NCBI GenBank assembly: GCA_001775355.1
Contig: MEWM01000053.1
Span: 1 to 7,005 of the forward strand
Length of the DNA: 7,005 nucleotides
Direction of reading: 5' to 3'
Source: a candidate division Zixibacteria bacterium RBG_16_43_9
GTDB taxonomy: Bacteria; Zixibacteria; MSB-5A5; RBG-16-43-9
The stretch's first letter is position 1. Every line of letters begins with the position of its first letter. The position numbers were made by a program, and so were the translations under genes. Positions 4,868 through 7,005 of the stretch are shown piece by piece. The notes below the pieces were generated by a model. That model was not told the DNA's origin and did not search any database. It worked only from the letters and a program-made list of their open reading frames with translations.

Positions 4868-4892
4868 TGGGTCGGGCACCCGGCCCAACTAT
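4868..4892. repeat. Hairpin after the OPT transporter gene, degenerate foot
   Basis: TGGGTCGGG (4868-4876) pairs with CCCGGCCCA (4879-4887) with one G-T pair and a two-base loop, followed by AA and CTAT, a one-base variant of CTAC. In the direction of transcription it is the first strong hairpin after the transporter stop; the far side (CGAGGAATCTCTATTTTATT) is only weakly T-rich, so a terminator role is possible but not shown. Confidence 0.5.
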
Positions 4893-4914
4893 TTTTTGTA
4901 TTTTTTCAAAGACC

Positions 4915-6870
4915 TTATTTCTCAGACCTGTTCAGCTGGGTGAATCTCCACAAAAGGAAAGTGACAATTGCGAAACAGATAAGGGATAGCCAGGGTCCAA
5001 AGGTGCCGGAGAGACTCAGTGCCTCGTGGGCATCGTAATACTGGGCATAGCTGGGGATAAAGGCTATCAGAAAAGCTATGATCACACCTATCAGGGCATC
5101 ACCCGCTACCAGACCTGAGCCAAAGAGTATTCCTCTTTCTTCCCTTTTCTTGAACTGCGCCGCCCTGGAAAATTTCTGAACCAAAAAGGCAATAATTCCT
5201 CCTGCCATAATGGGCGTGGAGAGGTCCAGAGGCAGATACAAGCCGATGGCAAAGGGCAAAGAGGATACACCCAAAAGCTCAACCGCCAGAGCAATCATCA
5301 TCCCGCCTATGATATAAATCCACGGTATACCCCCGGTCATAACCCCCTGGACGATTGTTGCCATGACATTAGCCTGGGGAGCCAGAAGGGGCGAGGGGTG
5401 AGCTGCGCTTTTGACAAATCCAAAAGCGGTGTTTAGAATGTAGACAGTAAACCCCATAAACAGCGCCGGGAAAACTAAGCCCACGAACTCCATGGTTTGC
5501 TGGTGCTTGGGCGTTGCTCCCAGGAGATATCCGGTTTTTAGGTCCTGGGCAATATCGCCGGATAAACATACCGCTATGCAGACCACCGTACCTATGGACA
5601 TAACCGTGATCATCCCCCTGAAACCAGAGACGCCAAAGGAAAGGAGGATTAAACTGGTAACCAGAAGAGTGGCTATGGTCATCCCGGAGACGGGCGAGGA
5701 GGAGCTTCCCACGATCCCCACAATCCTGGCTGCCACAACCACAAAGAAGAACCCGAAGATTACGACCAGAATTGCCCCCAGGATATGCATCTCTGTGCCG
5801 GGATAAACCCAGATCAGGATTGCCACTAAAAGGGAACCCAATAATACCAGGGACATAGGCAGGTCCTGATCAGTTCTCTCCCTTTTCTGATTCTCCGCTT
5901 TTTTCCCGAAAATCTCTTTGGCGCCGACTGCAAATGAGTGTATGATAACCGGTATGGATTTGCCTAAGCTGACAAAACCTCCCAGGGCAACTGCCCCCAC
6001 CCCGAAATATTTTATGAAGTTGTTTCTGAGTTCCGAAGGCGTCATCTCAGTGATTAATTTTGTGGCAGGGGGGACCAGATTTGGAATATGCTGGCCTAAA
6101 TAGGCGATAAGTGGAGCTAAGCCTAAATATCCCAGGATCGCACCTGCTAACATCAAAGCTGATATCCTGGGCCCAATAATGTAGCCCACCCCCAAAAGTG
6201 CCGGGGTGGCAGTAATCCCCACGTTGGCACCCTTGAGAAAAGGAAGGTCGTAATTCGGTCCTTCAGGCCAGAGCCTCACCCCACCCATCAAGGCTCTGTA
6301 CAAAGCCGAGATACCCATAGCGGTGAACACGGTCTTGGCTTTGCCTCCGCCTTCATCCCCGGCTTTTATAATCTCAGCACAGGCAGTCCCTTCAGGGAAT
6401 TTAAGTCTACTATGCTCTCTGACCACTAAATATCTCCGCAGGGGAATCATAAAGAAGATCCCCAGGGCACCACCTAAAATCGATAAAAAGATGATATCTA
6501 AATTGGTGATCGGATGTGAAAAACCAGGCAGGGTCTCATTCCAGATGAAGAATGCCGGGATGGTGAAAATTACACCTGCGGCTAAAGATTCACCCGCAGA
6601 CCCAATGGTTTGCACGATATTATTCTCCAGCACTGTCCCCTTTTTTAGAACCCCTCTTAAAACCGCCATAGAGATCACCGCTGCCGGGATGGAGGCTGAT
6701 ACAGTCATCCCCACTTTTAATCCCAGATAGGCATTTGCTAACCCAAAGACTACAGAGATAATTGAGCCCAGTATAACCGCTCGCAAGGTCAACTCCGGGA
6801 TCTTTTCGTGTGACTTGATATAAGGCTCAAACTGGCTCTGTTCCGCCTCTTTTTGCTCTGGAGTCTTCAT
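4915..6870 (-). CDS. OPT-family oligopeptide transporter
   Basis: A 651-residue integral inner-membrane protein with roughly 14-16 hydrophobic segments, matching the length of prokaryotic members of the OPT family, proton-coupled importers of small peptides or, in some relatives, metal chelates. A short charged cytoplasmic N-terminus (1-28) leads into the first segment (about 30-50). Family landmarks are NIVQTIGSAGESLAAG (84-99), GSSSSPVSGMT (388-398), GDIAQDLKTGYLLGATPKHQQ (438-458), GLYLPLDLSTPIMAGG (543-558) and ERGILFGSGLVAGDALIG (578-595). A charged loop at 320-337 splits the two halves. No signal peptide is expected. The ATG follows GAGGAGGAAT, a strong Shine-Dalgarno. It is the first gene in the window in transcription order, with a candidate promoter 50-80 bases upstream. 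The 242-base gap downstream is full of hairpins, so co-transcription with the SDR gene is uncertain. The transported substrate cannot be told from sequence. Confidence 0.93.
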   Translation of the reverse strand: MKTPEQKEAEQSQFEPYIKSHEKIPELTLRAVILGSIISVVFGLANAYLGLKVGMTVSASIPAAVISMAVLRGVLKKGTVLENNIVQTIGSAGESLAAGVIFTIPAFFIWNETLPGFSHPITNLDIIFLSILGGALGIFFMIPLRRYLVVREHSRLKFPEGTACAEIIKAGDEGGGKAKTVFTAMGISALYRALMGGVRLWPEGPNYDLPFLKGANVGITATPALLGVGYIIGPRISALMLAGAILGYLGLAPLIAYLGQHIPNLVPPATKLITEMTPSELRNNFIKYFGVGAVALGGFVSLGKSIPVIIHSFAVGAKEIFGKKAENQKRERTDQDLPMSLVLLGSLLVAILIWVYPGTEMHILGAILVVIFGFFFVVVAARIVGIVGSSSSPVSGMTIATLLVTSLILLSFGVSGFRGMITVMSIGTVVCIAVCLSGDIAQDLKTGYLLGATPKHQQTMEFVGLVFPALFMGFTVYILNTAFGFVKSAAHPSPLLAPQANVMATIVQGVMTGGIPWIYIIGGMMIALAVELLGVSSLPFAIGLYLPLDLSTPIMAGGIIAFLVQKFSRAAQFKKREERGILFGSGLVAGDALIGVIIAFLIAFIPSYAQYYDAHEALSLSGTFGPWLSLICFAIVTFLLWRFTQLNRSEK

Positions 6871-6920
6871 ATTCCTCCTCTTGGTTAGATTTTAAAAGAA
6901 ACGCTTTCAACAATTGACCA

Positions 6921-6949
6921 AAGCTAATCTCAAAGAGACCAAGAGTCAA
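6921..6949 (-). promoter_or_regulatory. Candidate sigma70-type promoter for the OPT transporter
   Basis: On the minus strand TTGACT (6944-6949), five of six matches to the -35 consensus, is separated by 17 bases from TAGCTT (6921-6926), a weak -10. It lies about 50 bases upstream of the start codon in an AT-rich gene-free stretch. Beyond it (6950-7005) I see only a 6-base inverted repeat, TGCTCT/AGAGCA at 6976-6999, and no gene. Confidence 0.35.
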
Positions 6950-7005
6950 GTTTTTTTCTTTAGGTAGGGGTGTATTGCTCTTCGACTTAACTCAGAGCAG
7001 TGAGC

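Noticed and set aside
5492..5806. Open plus-strand frame of 104 codons
   Set aside because: It is antisense to the OPT transporter and resembles no known protein.
6323..6730. Open plus-strand frame of 135 codons
   Set aside because: It is antisense to the conserved N-terminal half of the OPT transporter; the low-complexity Pro/Ile/Thr-rich translation is typical of a shadow of a membrane protein gene.
6976..6999. tRNA or terminator at the right edge
   Set aside because: Only a 6-base stem with a 12-base loop is visible, with no T-run and no cloverleaf arms, and the window ends a few bases later.

Overview
The window reads as a stretch of a bacterial chromosome. All seven recognisable genes lie on the minus strand, and most start behind strong Shine-Dalgarno sequences. 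The gene content (ferredoxin-dependent 2-oxoacid oxidation, a clostridial/thermotogal-type ferredoxin, a stand-alone glycogen-binding module, an OPT-family peptide transporter) and the many palindromic intergenic repeats suggest an anaerobic or facultative, largely uncultured lineage. I cannot name the phylum from sequence alone. GC content is in the mid-40s or higher in the sampled gene lines but about 38% (hand count) in the leftmost 410 bases.

Right to left, which is the direction of transcription: a possible promoter at 6921-6949 precedes an OPT-family transporter (4915-6870). A 242-base gap full of hairpins follows. Then come a short-chain dehydrogenase/reductase (3956-4672), a 104-base gap with two palindromes, a HIT-family nucleotide hydrolase/transferase (3423-3851), a 233-base gap with an inverted pair of hairpins, and a 99-residue CBM48-type glycogen-binding protein (2890-3189). 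A 441-base gene-free region made almost entirely of palindromic repeats comes next. After it lies a tight two-gene operon of ferredoxin (2194-2448) and a fused gamma-alpha subunit of a 2-oxoacid:ferredoxin oxidoreductase (425-2182). Only 18 bases further on starts an AT-richer gene that runs off the left edge (1-406); it looks like the N-terminal region of McrB-like AAA+ restriction proteins.

Ferredoxin and KorA should work together in decarboxylating a 2-oxoacid such as 2-oxoglutarate to an acyl-CoA. The TPP-binding beta subunit, normally next downstream, is not there; the McrB-like gene occupies that place. The other genes (transporter, SDR, HIT, CBM48) show no obvious shared pathway and are separated by repeat-bearing gaps.

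The most unusual feature is the intergenic DNA. At least twelve short hairpins have unrelated stem sequences but share a GTAG foot (CTAC on the other strand), a very small loop, and often a pyrimidine-rich TTYA-like tip. Several form head-to-head pairs like REP/BIME elements. A second family of C/T-rich palindromes with TCA-CCC ends occurs four times in 240 bases.
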